Of a stretch of DNA of 64,000 nt, positions 20,452 to 33,719 are shown in pieces. Each line of letters opens with the position of its first letter. Position 1 is the first letter of the stretch. Source of the stretch: Arthrobacter sp. H35-D1 (lineage in GTDB: Bacteria > Actinomycetota > Actinomycetes > Actinomycetales > Micrococcaceae). The position numbers and the translations under genes are program-made. Below the pieces are notes generated by a model that was given only the letters and a program-made list of their open reading frames with translations, did no database searches and had not been told where the DNA came from. The stretch is taken from the NCBI RefSeq assembly GCF_030063185.1, contig NZ_JASISP010000020.1:21467-85466 (forward strand). The letters run 5' to 3'.

Positions 20452-20793
20452 CTAGACTTTCTCGCCGCGCTTTTCCCGCAGGATGGTCAGCCGGTCTGCA
20501 AGAATGGTTTCCAGCTCCGGCAGGCTGCGGCGTTCCAGCAACATGTCCCAGTGGGTGCGCACGGGCTTGTCGTTGGAGGTATCCGGAGCCTCGCCGTTGA
20601 CCAGCAGGGCCTCCTTGCCAGTCTTGGACATCCACGTTGCCGGGATATCGGCCTCGGCGGAGAACATGACAAACACTTGCTCACCGTCGGCGCAACGGTA
20701 CTCCACGCGCTGGCGGGGAGCCGGCTCCACACCGGATTCCGTCTCCATGCTCTGTGCGCCCAAGCGCATGCCACGCAGGCTGCGATCGCTCAT
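20452..20793 (-). CDS. rbpA: RNA polymerase-binding protein RbpA
   Basis: Actinobacterial transcription factor that binds RNA polymerase and the principal sigma factor and stabilises open complexes; 113 residues. Matches the family throughout: MSDRSLRGMRLGAQSMETE, the core with YRCADGEQVFVMFSAEA, and the sigma-interaction region RTHWDMLLERRSLPELE. ATG 20793 has the SD GAGGGAG just upstream; the longer frame to 20829 is not needed. Confidence 0.95.
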   Translation of the reverse strand: MSDRSLRGMRLGAQSMETESGVEPAPRQRVEYRCADGEQVFVMFSAEADIPATWMSKTGKEALLVNGEAPDTSNDKPVRTHWDMLLERRSLPELETILADRLTILREKRGEKV

Positions 20794-20904
20794 GACTTCT
20801 CCCTCAAGTTGTTCCCTGCCCCAAGCCAATCATGGGGCAGCAATTCGTTCCCTTGCTTGCCTGCGCCAAGTGCCGGCAGTCAAGGTTCCTTAGTCTCTGG
20901 CTTC

Positions 20905-20930
20905 AACGCTCCACAGCGCGCAGTTGTTCC
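20905..20930 (-). promoter_or_regulatory. SigR/SigH-like promoter candidate for rbpA
   Basis: On the minus strand, GGAAC (20930-20926) and GTT (20907-20905) are separated by exactly 18 nt, matching the GGAAY-N18-GTT consensus of redox/heat-stress ECF sigma factors of the SigR/SigH group. The start codon is about 110 nt downstream. rbpA is SigR-dependent in Streptomyces; its use here is inferred. Confidence 0.45.
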
Positions 20931-20973
20931 TGCGCAGCTGGAATGTCTCTAAACGTTCCGGGCACAATGCCGC

Positions 20974-21006
20974 GCGGCCAAGCACCCATTATACGTGCTT
21001 GGCCGC
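20974..21006 (-). terminator. Hairpin terminator of the SPFH/NfeD operon
   Basis: Perfect 12-bp stem GCGGCCAAGCAC / GTGCTTGGCCGC with a 9-nt loop, about 30 bp past the stop of the SPFH gene. Confidence 0.6.
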
Positions 21007-21035
21007 GTGCATCATGCCGCTTGTGTCGGGATTGG

Positions 21036-21971
21036 TTACTGCCCGGAATCCAAGGCGGTGTCGGCGGCGTCGTCCGTGTCGGCAGAGGTGCTGCCCAGGA
21101 CGTTGCCGATTCCCTTGAGTGCCTCGCCGACTTCGCTGGGGATGATCCACAGCTTGTTGGAGGTGCCGGAGGCAATCTTGGGCAGTGTCTGCAGGTACTG
21201 GTAAGCCAGCAGCTTCTGCGTGGGATTGCCCTTGTGGATGGCGCTGAACACCTTCTGAATGGCCTGGGATTCACCGTCGGCGCGCAGGATCGCAGCCTTG
21301 GCGTCGCCTTCGGCCTTCAGGATCGAGGACTGGCGCTCACCTTCAGCTGTCAAAATGGCAGACTGCTTGGTTCCTTCAGCAGTCAAAATGGCGGCACGGC
21401 GGTCACGCTCGGCGCGCATCTGCTTTTCCATGGAGTCCTGGATAGACAGGGGCGGGTCAATGGCCTTGAGCTCAACACGGCTGACGCGGATGCCCCAACG
21501 GCCCGTGGCCTCGTCCAAGACACCGCGCAATTGGCCGTTGATCTGGTCACGCGAGGTCAGTGCCTCTTCCAGGTTCAAACCGCCGACGACGTTACGCAAC
21601 GTCGTGGTGGTCAACTGCTCAACAGCCTGGATGTAGTTGGCGATCTCGTACGTCGCCGCCCGGGGATCCGTTACCTGGAAGTACACCACCGTGTCGATGG
21701 AGACCACCAGGTTGTCCTCCGTGATGACGGGCTGGGGCGGGAAGGATACAACCTGCTCGCGCAAGTCCAGCAGTGGCAGCAGGCGGTCCACAAAAGGAAT
21801 CAGGACAGTCAGTCCGGGGTTCAGTGTTCGCTGGTACTTTCCCAGCCGCTCCACAACGCCGGCTCGGGCCTGCGGGATGATGCGAACCGCGCGAACAAGA
21901 ACAATCACTACGAATATCAGTAGGACCAAAACGACAAACAGCCACACTAGTGTGCCAGCTCCGTCTCCCAT
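21036..21971 (-). CDS. SPFH/band-7 membrane protein (QmcA/stomatin-like)
   Basis: Membrane-anchored scaffold protein of 311 residues. An N-terminal membrane segment (about residues 8-27) is followed by the band-7 domain (QARAGVVERLGKYQRTLNPG ... TTLRNVVGGL) and an Ala/Glu-rich coiled coil with repeated AILTAEG/SILKAEG units (about 195-235). It lies 85 bp downstream of the nfeD-like gene on the same strand; SPFH and NfeD proteins commonly form a pair in membrane microdomain organisation or quality control. Confidence 0.88.
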   Translation of the reverse strand: MGDGAGTLVWLFVVLVLLIFVVIVLVRAVRIIPQARAGVVERLGKYQRTLNPGLTVLIPFVDRLLPLLDLREQVVSFPPQPVITEDNLVVSIDTVVYFQVTDPRAATYEIANYIQAVEQLTTTTLRNVVGGLNLEEALTSRDQINGQLRGVLDEATGRWGIRVSRVELKAIDPPLSIQDSMEKQMRAERDRRAAILTAEGTKQSAILTAEGERQSSILKAEGDAKAAILRADGESQAIQKVFSAIHKGNPTQKLLAYQYLQTLPKIASGTSNKLWIIPSEVGEALKGIGNVLGSTSADTDDAADTALDSGQ

Positions 21972-22056
21972 GAAATCCCCTCTTTTCTATGTCAAGAATT
22001 GAAGCACCACTGACGTTACGGCACACGGGAAGGAGCCCGCGGCCCGGCAGCGGCAC

Positions 22057-22542
22057 CTAGGCTGTTGTTGTAGCCGTTCCGGCCGATTTCTGCGCGGACG
22101 GCTGGCTGATGATGGCCGTGGCACCGTCAATGGCCGCCACTTCCACGGTTGCTCCAACGGGGATCTGGCTTCCGCCGGAAATGCGGGCCGTCCAGACGTC
22201 CCCGCCAATCTTCACCAGTCCGCCGCCGAGGCCGACCGGCTCCAAGACCACTGCCCGGTGGCCGATCAGCCGGTCCACATTGGAGAGCTGTTCGGCGGAA
22301 CTGCGGTGGAGGCGGGACAGGGCCAAGGGTCTTATCAGGACGGTGGTGGCAAGGGCCACGACGCAGAAGACGACGATCTGCAGCCACAGGTCCGCGTGGA
22401 ATAGGAAGGCAATGAGGGCAGCCAAGGCACCGACGGACATCAAAATGAAGTACAGGTTCAACGTCAGCATTTCAGCTACGGCCAGCAACAAGAAAACTGT
22501 TAGCCAGAGTATCCAGCCAAAGTCATTAATCCATTCAAGCAT
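22057..22542 (-). CDS. NfeD-like membrane protein
   Basis: 161 residues. About three to four membrane segments in the first 90 residues, then a C-terminal OB-fold (LIGHRAVVLEPVGLGGGLVKI ... GATVEVAAIDGATAIIS). SD GGGGGA upstream of the ATG. Encoded immediately upstream of the SPFH protein, matching the usual NfeD-stomatin pairing. The C-terminal tail is Ser/Ala/Thr-rich. Confidence 0.85.
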   Translation of the reverse strand: MLEWINDFGWILWLTVFLLLAVAEMLTLNLYFILMSVGALAALIAFLFHADLWLQIVVFCVVALATTVLIRPLALSRLHRSSAEQLSNVDRLIGHRAVVLEPVGLGGGLVKIGGDVWTARISGGSQIPVGATVEVAAIDGATAIISQPSAQKSAGTATTTA

Positions 22543-22608
22543 TGAGTCCCCCTTAGAGACTTATTTGGCATATATAAGAGCCTACTACGCGTGGCTGGGA
22601 AAGTCTGG

Positions 22609-24018
22609 TTAGATGACGGCCTGCAATGGCATTCTCAGCGGGTGCGAACCGACGTTGCCGGCGATGCGTCCCAGAACGGCAATCCCTTCGCCCAATTGTT
22701 CGTCGCTGTAGCTGAAGGGCAGGCGAAGATAGCGTTCAAAGGCGCCGTCAACACCAAAACGCGGTCCTGGCACGATGCCCAGCCCTTCCGACCTGGCGGC
22801 CAGGGCCAACGCAGAACTGGAGACGTCTCCAGTGTTGATCCAGAAAGACAGGCCACCATCAGGAACATGGACGTTCCACTGGGGCAATTGTCGGCGCAGC
22901 AGTCCCAACGCAGTGTCGCGCCCGCGGCGCAGGTCCAGGCTGCGGTTGGCTGTCATGGAGGGCAGGTCCCGGAGCAGGGCGGTGGCGGCCAGTTGTTCCA
23001 TGATCGGCGTGCCCAGGTCGCCGGCGGGGCGGTGGCGCAGAAGCTGCGCCATGATGTTGCGGGGCCCGCGGATCCAACCCACCCGCAGCCCGCCCCAGGC
23101 CACTTTGCCCAGCGAGCCCAGGGTCAGCACGTTGGGGGAGAAGGACGCCATGGGTGGCAGTGGCCCGCGGTCAATGTCCAGCAACGCCGTGGTTTCATCA
23201 ACCACAAGCACCGTCCCCTCACGATCCGCTGCCGCTGCCAGGTATTGCCTTTCCCGGACGGACATGCTCAGGCCGGTGGGATTGTGGAAGTCCGGCATGA
23301 GGTAGGCCATGCTGGGTGCAGCGCGCCTGATCTGCAGGACTGCCTCCTGCAGATCCCAGCCACTGTCCTGCCGCACCGGGAAAGCCAGGATGCGGGCTCC
23401 GACGCTGGAAAAGGCATCCAAGGCATGCGGATACGTGGGCTGCTCCACCAGCACCCGTTCCCCGGGGGAGTACAGGGTGCGGATGACGAGGTTCAAGGCG
23501 TGCTGGGCGCCAATGGTGACCATAATCTGTTCCGCCGATGTGGGCAGTCCCCTGTCGCGGTAATGCTGGGCAATGCTCTCACGGAGGTTGGGCAGTCCCA
23601 CCATGTCAAAGCCGTCGTGGACCAGGTAGGCCGGCAGTTCTTCAAGCGCCGCGGCGTAGGCGCCCTGCAGTCCTGGATAGGCAGGGGCCGTGGCCTTGCT
23701 GAAGTCCAAGGCCAGCCCGTGGTGCAGCGCATATTCACCACGGTGGTGCCCTGGCAGGTGCAGTGTGCTTCCCGAACCACGCACACTGGCCAGAAAACCA
23801 TCCTCGCGCAGCTTTGAATAGGCTGCCGCCACCGTGGTGCGGCTGACCTCCAGCGCCTGGCTGAGCTCGCGTTCGGCGGGAAGCCTGGCGCCGCTGGACA
23901 ACCGGCCGTCCAGCAACAGGACCCGGACCCGCTCGGCCAGGGCCTTGTACGCTGGGGCGTTGCTTCTCCATTCGCCCAGTTCACGGGCCAGCCGACGACC
24001 CGTTACGAAAGAGTTCAT
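22609..24018 (-). CDS. MocR-type regulator (GntR HTH + aminotransferase-like domain), YczR-like
   Basis: 469 residues. The N-terminal winged HTH (about residues 20-90, RLPAERELSQALEVSRTTVAAAYSKLREDGF) is fused to a fold-type I aminotransferase domain that should bind PLP (VTIGAQHALNLVIRTL, YLMPDFHNPTG, LGSLGKVAWGGLRVGW with the PLP Lys). Divergently transcribed from a YczE-like membrane protein 59 bp away; this pairing is typical of the YczR branch of MocR regulators, so it probably controls that gene and itself. Confidence 0.85.
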   Translation of the reverse strand: MNSFVTGRRLARELGEWRSNAPAYKALAERVRVLLLDGRLSSGARLPAERELSQALEVSRTTVAAAYSKLREDGFLASVRGSGSTLHLPGHHRGEYALHHGLALDFSKATAPAYPGLQGAYAAALEELPAYLVHDGFDMVGLPNLRESIAQHYRDRGLPTSAEQIMVTIGAQHALNLVIRTLYSPGERVLVEQPTYPHALDAFSSVGARILAFPVRQDSGWDLQEAVLQIRRAAPSMAYLMPDFHNPTGLSMSVRERQYLAAAADREGTVLVVDETTALLDIDRGPLPPMASFSPNVLTLGSLGKVAWGGLRVGWIRGPRNIMAQLLRHRPAGDLGTPIMEQLAATALLRDLPSMTANRSLDLRRGRDTALGLLRRQLPQWNVHVPDGGLSFWINTGDVSSSALALAARSEGLGIVPGPRFGVDGAFERYLRLPFSYSDEQLGEGIAVLGRIAGNVGSHPLRMPLQAVI

Positions 24019-24055
24019 AGGGCCACCATAGATGAATTGGCCATGGCGGTTAAGT

Positions 24056-24073
24056 CCAGTTTCACTAAACTGG
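24056..24073. promoter_or_regulatory. Candidate operator/promoter of the yczR-yczE pair
   Basis: 7-bp inverted repeat CCAGTTT-N4-AAACTGG in the 59-bp divergent intergenic region. It overlaps TAAACT (24066-24071), a TANNNT -10 element placed 6 nt before the yczE ATG, so repressor binding would directly block a leaderless promoter. Confidence 0.45.
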
Positions 24074-24077
24074 TGCC

Positions 24078-24746
24078 ATGCACTCGTTCCTTGGATCCGG
24101 CCACCTCGGCATTCGCTTGGTCCGGCTCTTGTTGGGCTTGGCCATGTACGGGTTGGCGATCGCCATGATGATCCGCGGCAATATTGGTGCTTCGCCGTGG
24201 GATGTGTTTGGCCAAGGCCTGTCGCGCACTTCCGGCATCTCCTTCGGGCTGTGCACCATCGCCATCAGTGGCGCGGTGCTGCTGCTGTGGATACCGCTGA
24301 AGCAGCGGCCGGGTTTTGGCACCATTGCCAATGCGATCCTGGTGGGCGTCTTTGCCGACCTCGGTCTGGCTTTCATTCCGCAGGCCAGCCACGTGGGACT
24401 GCAAACCCTGCTCTTTGCCGGCGGACTTTGTTTGTTGGCCTTCGCCACGGCCTTGTACATTGGTGCAGGCCTTGGCCCAGGGCCGCGCGACGGGCTCATG
24501 ACAGGCCTTGTGCGTGTCAGCGGCCGGCCCGTGTGGCTCATCCGGACTGGTATTGAGCTTTCCGTTGTGGTGGCGGGCTTCGTTTTGGGCGGTGTGGTGG
24601 GCGCGGGGACGGCCGCCTTTGCCGTGGGCATTGGCCCGCTGACCCAGCTGACGCTGCGCTGGCTGCATGTGGACCTGTACGCCAAGAATCCCCGGGCTGC
24701 CATGGTGGAGCTGCCGCTGGAATCGGATCCCTCAGGACACCCTTGA
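24078..24746 (+). CDS. YczE/YitT-like integral membrane protein
   Basis: 222 residues with about five membrane segments and the family sequence GNIGASPWDVFGQGLS followed by LGPGPRDGLMTGL. Transport or other function is not established for the family. No SD; a TANNNT element is 6 nt upstream of the ATG. Divergent to the MocR-like regulator that likely controls it. Its last 15 bp overlap the end of the convergent methyltransferase gene. Confidence 0.8.
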   Translation: MHSFLGSGHLGIRLVRLLLGLAMYGLAIAMMIRGNIGASPWDVFGQGLSRTSGISFGLCTIAISGAVLLLWIPLKQRPGFGTIANAILVGVFADLGLAFIPQASHVGLQTLLFAGGLCLLAFATALYIGAGLGPGPRDGLMTGLVRVSGRPVWLIRTGIELSVVVAGFVLGGVVGAGTAAFAVGIGPLTQLTLRWLHVDLYAKNPRAAMVELPLESDPSGHP

Positions 24747-25634
24747 CGTCTCCGGAAGCGGATGGAAAACGGAAATCCGGAACGCCGCGGTCGCTGTCGT
24801 GAGCTTGGGCAGGCGCGCCAGGCGTTCCGCAAGCTGCTCCGGATCCAGGTGGTGCCCGGCCGGACCCATCAAGGCCACATGGCCGACGTCGGCCGGACTC
24901 AGTTGCAGCGTGGCCACCACCTCACGGCTGCCCGTTGGCACAAAATGGCTTGCCAGCGACGCCGTGAGCGCGGACTCTTTGTCCGCCTGGATGCCGAGCA
25001 TGCCGGCCTCCGCGGCGATTTCCGCCAAGTGCTGCGGCAGCGGAGTCACCACCACCAACGATCCGCCGGGTTTGAGTATGCGCGCAAATTCGCTGGCATT
25101 GCGCGGGGCGAAAATGACGAGCACGACGTCGGCAACGGCGGTTCCCAGCGGCAGCTCCCGCCACAAGTCCCACACGATGTTCACGGCCTCCGGGTTGCGC
25201 CGGGCTGCACGCCGCAGGGCAAACTTTGAGATGTCAAGGCCCACGGCCGCCGGCCTGCGAGCGCCGGGGGAGCCGGGGGAGCAGGCTGCCAGCACCTGGT
25301 GCAGGTAGTGGCCGGTTCCGGTGCCGGCGTCGACGATCAGCTTCGGGCTTGGGAGGGCGGGTTCGGCAAGCAAGGCCCCCACGAGCTCGGCGAGTGCCTC
25401 GCTGAGTGGCTTGTAGTGTCCGGCATCCAGAAAGGCGTCGCGGGCGGACACCATGGCGGCGGTGTCCGGGACGAATTTGGTGCCGTGGCCCGTGAGCAGG
25501 TTCAGGTATCCCTGGCGGGCAATGTCGAAGTTGTGGCCCCCCGCACAGGCCATTGAGTGCTCCGTGGCCTGCGGGGCGGCAAAACCCTCTCTGCAATGGG
25601 GGCAGCGCAGGGCATTGACGGCAGAGATTTCCAT
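24732..25634 (-). CDS. 23S rRNA (guanine-N1)-methyltransferase, RlmA family
   Basis: 300 residues. An N-terminal zinc-binding module with CPHC and a downstream Cys/His pair (SMACAGGHNFD) precedes QGYLNLL, a hallmark of the RlmA/TlrB group, and a Rossmann SAM domain (IVDAGTGTGHYLHQVL, VGLDISKFALRRAA, FAPRNASEFARILKPGG). The target is probably G745 or G748 of 23S rRNA; the exact base cannot be read from sequence. Methylation at these sites can affect macrolide susceptibility. Confidence 0.85.
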   Translation of the reverse strand: MEISAVNALRCPHCREGFAAPQATEHSMACAGGHNFDIARQGYLNLLTGHGTKFVPDTAAMVSARDAFLDAGHYKPLSEALAELVGALLAEPALPSPKLIVDAGTGTGHYLHQVLAACSPGSPGARRPAAVGLDISKFALRRAARRNPEAVNIVWDLWRELPLGTAVADVVLVIFAPRNASEFARILKPGGSLVVVTPLPQHLAEIAAEAGMLGIQADKESALTASLASHFVPTGSREVVATLQLSPADVGHVALMGPAGHHLDPEQLAERLARLPKLTTATAAFRISVFHPLPETSRVS

Positions 25635-25672
25635 CCCATTATCTTAGGGTGCGCCAGCAGTATCGGAGTCCG

Positions 25673-26320
25673 CTAGAACCCCAGCGCAGCCCGGGCTGCG
25701 GCGATGCCGGGACCCGCCCAGCGTTCGCTGTACTCGGCGGCCGCCGCCAGCGAGCGCGTGTGGGCCTTGTCGATGTACAGGGTCCCTTCCAGGTGGTCGC
25801 TTTCGTGTTGGACAATGCGCGCCTGCCACCCCGAGAACCGGCGGGTGCGCGCTGTGCCGTGCTCGTCGTCGTACGCCAAATCAACCATTGCGGCGCGATC
25901 CACCACGGCCTGCCATCCCGACATCGACAGGCAGCCCTCATAATGGCTGGCCAGCTCCGTGCCGACGGGCCTGTAGCGCGGGTTGAGCATGGCGAACAGC
26001 TCCAGCGGGGCGCGGTCGCGGGCGGCGGCGATGTCGGCGTCGACTTCGTACTTGTCCTCGAGCACGGCAAGCTGCAGGGGAATGCCGATCTGCGGTGCGG
26101 CCAGGCCGACGCCGGGTGCCGCCCGCATGGTTTCGGTCATGATCTCGATGAGCCGGCCGAGCTCATCGGGGCTGAGCTGGCCGGTGAAAGGCAGCGCCCG
26201 GGCACGCAGCACGGGGTGCCCGGCTTGCACAATCTTGGGCAGCCCTGCGGCGTCCAGGACGGAAGCGACCGCCTGCTCGAGGCGGTCGGCGTCGAGCTTC
26301 ACTGTTGGGGCATGGTTCAT
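25673..26320 (-). CDS. def: Peptide deformylase
   Basis: Removes the formyl group from nascent proteins; 215 residues. The three motifs are intact: GVGLAAPQIG (I), EGCLSM with the metal-ligand Cys (II), and QHESDHLEG with the catalytic Glu (III). ATG 26320 has GGGAGGGAC upstream; the frame is open to 26425, but that part contains a short tandem repeat and no homology. Confidence 0.93.
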   Translation of the reverse strand: MNHAPTVKLDADRLEQAVASVLDAAGLPKIVQAGHPVLRARALPFTGQLSPDELGRLIEIMTETMRAAPGVGLAAPQIGIPLQLAVLEDKYEVDADIAAARDRAPLELFAMLNPRYRPVGTELASHYEGCLSMSGWQAVVDRAAMVDLAYDDEHGTARTRRFSGWQARIVQHESDHLEGTLYIDKAHTRSLAAAAEYSERWAGPGIAAARAALGF

Positions 26321-26352
26321 GCTGTCCCTCCCGGGGTTCTCTTGGCTTCCGT

Positions 26353-26400
26353 TGTGCCTGGTTCGATGTGCCTGGCTCGATGTGCCTAGTCCATTGTGCC
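26353..26400. repeat. 14-bp tandem repeat upstream of def
   Basis: Units starting TGTGCC at 26353, 26367, 26381 and 26395 recur with an exact 14-bp period (TGTGCCTGGTTCGA, TGTGCCTGGCTCGA, TGTGCCTAGTCCAT, then TGTGCC). It lies in the divergent def-acnA promoter region and could hold spaced regulator sites or be a slippage product. Confidence 0.75.
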
Positions 26401-26476
26401 AAGGCCTGGCCTTGTTTGCGTGCAAGCTCCCGCCGACCCTGTTGCCTTCCCTGCCCTGCGGACTATGGTGGGATAA

Positions 26477-29305
<2,829 letters not shown>

Positions 29306-29358
29306 CGGCGGGGCGCCACAGGAACGCTAGCGCGTCCAATGTTACGTGGGCACCCGCC

Positions 29359-29380
29359 CTGCCGGGGGCTGCTCCGGCAG
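29359..29380 (+). terminator. Hairpin downstream of acnA
   Basis: 7-bp perfect stem CTGCCGG / CCGGCAG with an 8-nt loop, about 55 bp after the acnA stop and just before the next gene's promoter. Confidence 0.45.
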
Positions 29381-29410
29381 CCAAGGGCGTCAACCATGCA
29401 TAATATGTGA

Positions 29411-29953
29411 ATGACCCAAGCCATTAACACTGAACGACTTGCCCTGCGCCCGTGGCAAGACACCGACGTCGACTTCGTCTTTGACCTGTACTCGCGCTGG
29501 GTGGTCCAGCGCTTCATCGGCAACGAGCCGGCCGTCATGGACAGCCGCAACCAGGCCCTTGACAAAGTGGCCCGGTTCCAAAGCATCGACCATCCAGTCC
29601 ATGGAATCTGGGCCGTGACGCGCAAGGACGACGGCGCCCCGGTGGGGACGCTGCTGCTCAAGCCCATCCCCGCATCGGGGCAGGAGCCGCTGGAAGACTC
29701 CGCCGACGTCGAAATTGGCTGGCACTTCCACCCCGACCACTGGGGCAACGGCTACGCCACCGAAGCGGCAAGCGCTGTGCTAGAGCACGCCTTTGCCGCA
29801 GGCCTGGAACAGGTGGTGGCGGTGACAAACCCCGCCAACGAAGCGTCCCAGAGCGTGTGCCGCCGCATTGGCATGGAACACCAGGGCCAAACCGAGAACT
29901 ACTACAATGCCACGTGCGAATTTTTCACGGTGGACAAGCCCGCCGTGTCCTAG
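29411..29953 (+). CDS. GNAT-family N-acetyltransferase (RimJ/RimL-like)
   Basis: 180 residues. The fold is recognised by TERLALRPWQDTDVDFVF at the N-terminus, VEIGWHFHPDHWGNGYATEAA (acetyl-CoA-binding QxxGxG/A region) and TNPANEASQSVCRRIGMEHQG. The substrate is unknown; the type often acetylates protein N-termini or small amines. CATAAT/TAATAT lies 4-6 nt before the ATG and there is no SD, so it may be leaderless. The UvrA-like gene starts 13 bp downstream. Confidence 0.82.
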   Translation: MTQAINTERLALRPWQDTDVDFVFDLYSRWVVQRFIGNEPAVMDSRNQALDKVARFQSIDHPVHGIWAVTRKDDGAPVGTLLLKPIPASGQEPLEDSADVEIGWHFHPDHWGNGYATEAASAVLEHAFAAGLEQVVAVTNPANEASQSVCRRIGMEHQGQTENYYNATCEFFTVDKPAVS

Positions 29954-29966
29954 GAAAGAGACACTG

Positions 29967-32381
<2,415 letters not shown>

Positions 32382-32437
32382 CGAAAGGCTCGAACATTAA
32401 TTCGACTTATACTCCGGGTGCTGCGGAACAGAGCGCT

Positions 32438-33283
32438 TTGTACGCGGGTTTCGAACGGCATTCAATCACCAGCGACGGAGTTGAGCAGTCTTTTTTGGCC
32501 TGTGGCTCCGGGCAGGTGGTGGCGATTCTGCACGGGCTGGCGGGGGAGTCGGGGGAGTTCGCACCGACGATGGCCGGATTGGCACAGCAGTTCCGGGCGG
32601 TGGCGCTTGACCGGCGCGGGCATGGTCGCAGCACCCGGCGACCGAGTGACGTGTCAAGGCGCGCCTACGTCCAGGACGTTGTGGCTCTGATTGAGCATGT
32701 CGGTCCCGACCATCCAATACATCTGGTCGGTCAGTCGATGGGCGCCCATACGGCCATGTTGGTTGCTGCCATCCGTCCGGACCTTGTTCAGTCGCTGGTA
32801 CTGCTTGAAGGCGATGCGGGTTCCGGTGCATCCGAGGACGCGGTCCAACTCGGCACGTTCTTTGCCAGTTGGCCCGTGCCGTTTGCAGACGACGCCGCGG
32901 CCAGGGAATTTCTGGGCAATTCATCTCTTTCGAATGCCTGGGCGAATGCGTTGGAGCGGCGCAGCGACGGGCTCTGGCCGCGTTTTGATGCGGACATCAT
33001 GATGGACTGCCTCAGGGCCGTCATGGAACCCCGATGGGATGAATGGTCCGCCGTTGAGGCCCGAACGCTGGTGATGTACGCGGACAACGGAATGTTCACG
33101 GACGAACAGAAGAATGCGTTCCTCAGCCACCGGCCCGGAACCCTGCGCGTGGATTTGGAACAGGCAAGCCATGACGCCCACTTGGATGAGTTTGAGCAAT
33201 GGATCACCGCGTTGAAAGCGTTCCTGATGCCACGGGGACAGGCGGTGTGCGACGCGTCCGAACAATCGTTGATTTGGCGGTAG
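32438..33283 (+). CDS. Alpha/beta hydrolase
   Basis: 281 residues. Oxyanion-hole HGLAGES, nucleophile elbow GQSMGAH (Ser), acid region VMYADNG and catalytic His in ASHDAHLDEFEQW. The substrate is unknown. Start TTG 32438 is uncertain: no good SD; TATACT at 32408-32413 is a plausible -10. This is the last intact gene before the eroded mobile region. Confidence 0.72.
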   Translation: MYAGFERHSITSDGVEQSFLACGSGQVVAILHGLAGESGEFAPTMAGLAQQFRAVALDRRGHGRSTRRPSDVSRRAYVQDVVALIEHVGPDHPIHLVGQSMGAHTAMLVAAIRPDLVQSLVLLEGDAGSGASEDAVQLGTFFASWPVPFADDAAAREFLGNSSLSNAWANALERRSDGLWPRFDADIMMDCLRAVMEPRWDEWSAVEARTLVMYADNGMFTDEQKNAFLSHRPGTLRVDLEQASHDAHLDEFEQWITALKAFLMPRGQAVCDASEQSLIWR

Positions 33284-33389
33284 CGTATCGTGTTCAACGG
33301 TGCCGGGTTCGCCGCCCTGAACGTCATAACCAACCAAACATCGTAGGGCACAGAGGTGCTGCTTAGGATGAGGCATGGCGCAGTAATTG

Positions 33390-33485
33390 ATGTTCATCAA
33401 TGGCATTCCCGCAGCCGGGAAAACTACGTTGTCGAAGCAGCTCGGAGCATACCTGGTGCAGTGTGCAGCCCAAATTGGCCATTGA
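33390..33485 (+). pseudogene. Truncated P-loop kinase fragment
   Basis: A 31-codon frame starting MFINGIPAAGKTTLSKQL, a textbook Walker A of small nucleoside/gluconate-type kinases, then a stop (TGA 33483-33485) shortly after. Directly downstream the base composition drops to AT-rich sequence with no continuation in any frame, so the gene was cut, probably by insertion or deletion at the border of the mobile region. Confidence 0.6.
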
Positions 33486-33644
33486 CTGTTCAACAGCTAA
33501 TCACGAACGGCGAATATTCTATCCAATCGGACAATTCATTACCGTCAAATCATCAGCCAATTGGACTAATTTACGATTCTTTACACAAATTTGATCACAT
33601 GGCCAGGGAGTCGAGCCATGGTCTACTTGGATATAATTGAACTA

Positions 33645-33674
33645 TTGACACAAATGTTTATAGTGCTGTATACA
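33645..33674 (+). promoter_or_regulatory. Strong-looking sigma-70-type promoter
   Basis: TTGACA (33645-33650) and TATACA (33669-33674) with 18-bp spacing, in AT-rich DNA, about 45 nt before the small membrane-protein frame at 33720. Confidence 0.55.
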
Positions 33675-33719
33675 CTAAAGGGTTAGTGCATACGAGATGT
33701 ATCGAAAGGAACAGCCACG

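Noticed and set aside
20830..21923. Long plus-strand frame opposite the SPFH gene
   Set aside because: Antisense shadow of a well-supported gene, with no homology.
26321..26425. Longer N-terminus of peptide deformylase
   Set aside because: The stretch is a tandem repeat without homology, and a strong SD precedes ATG 26320.
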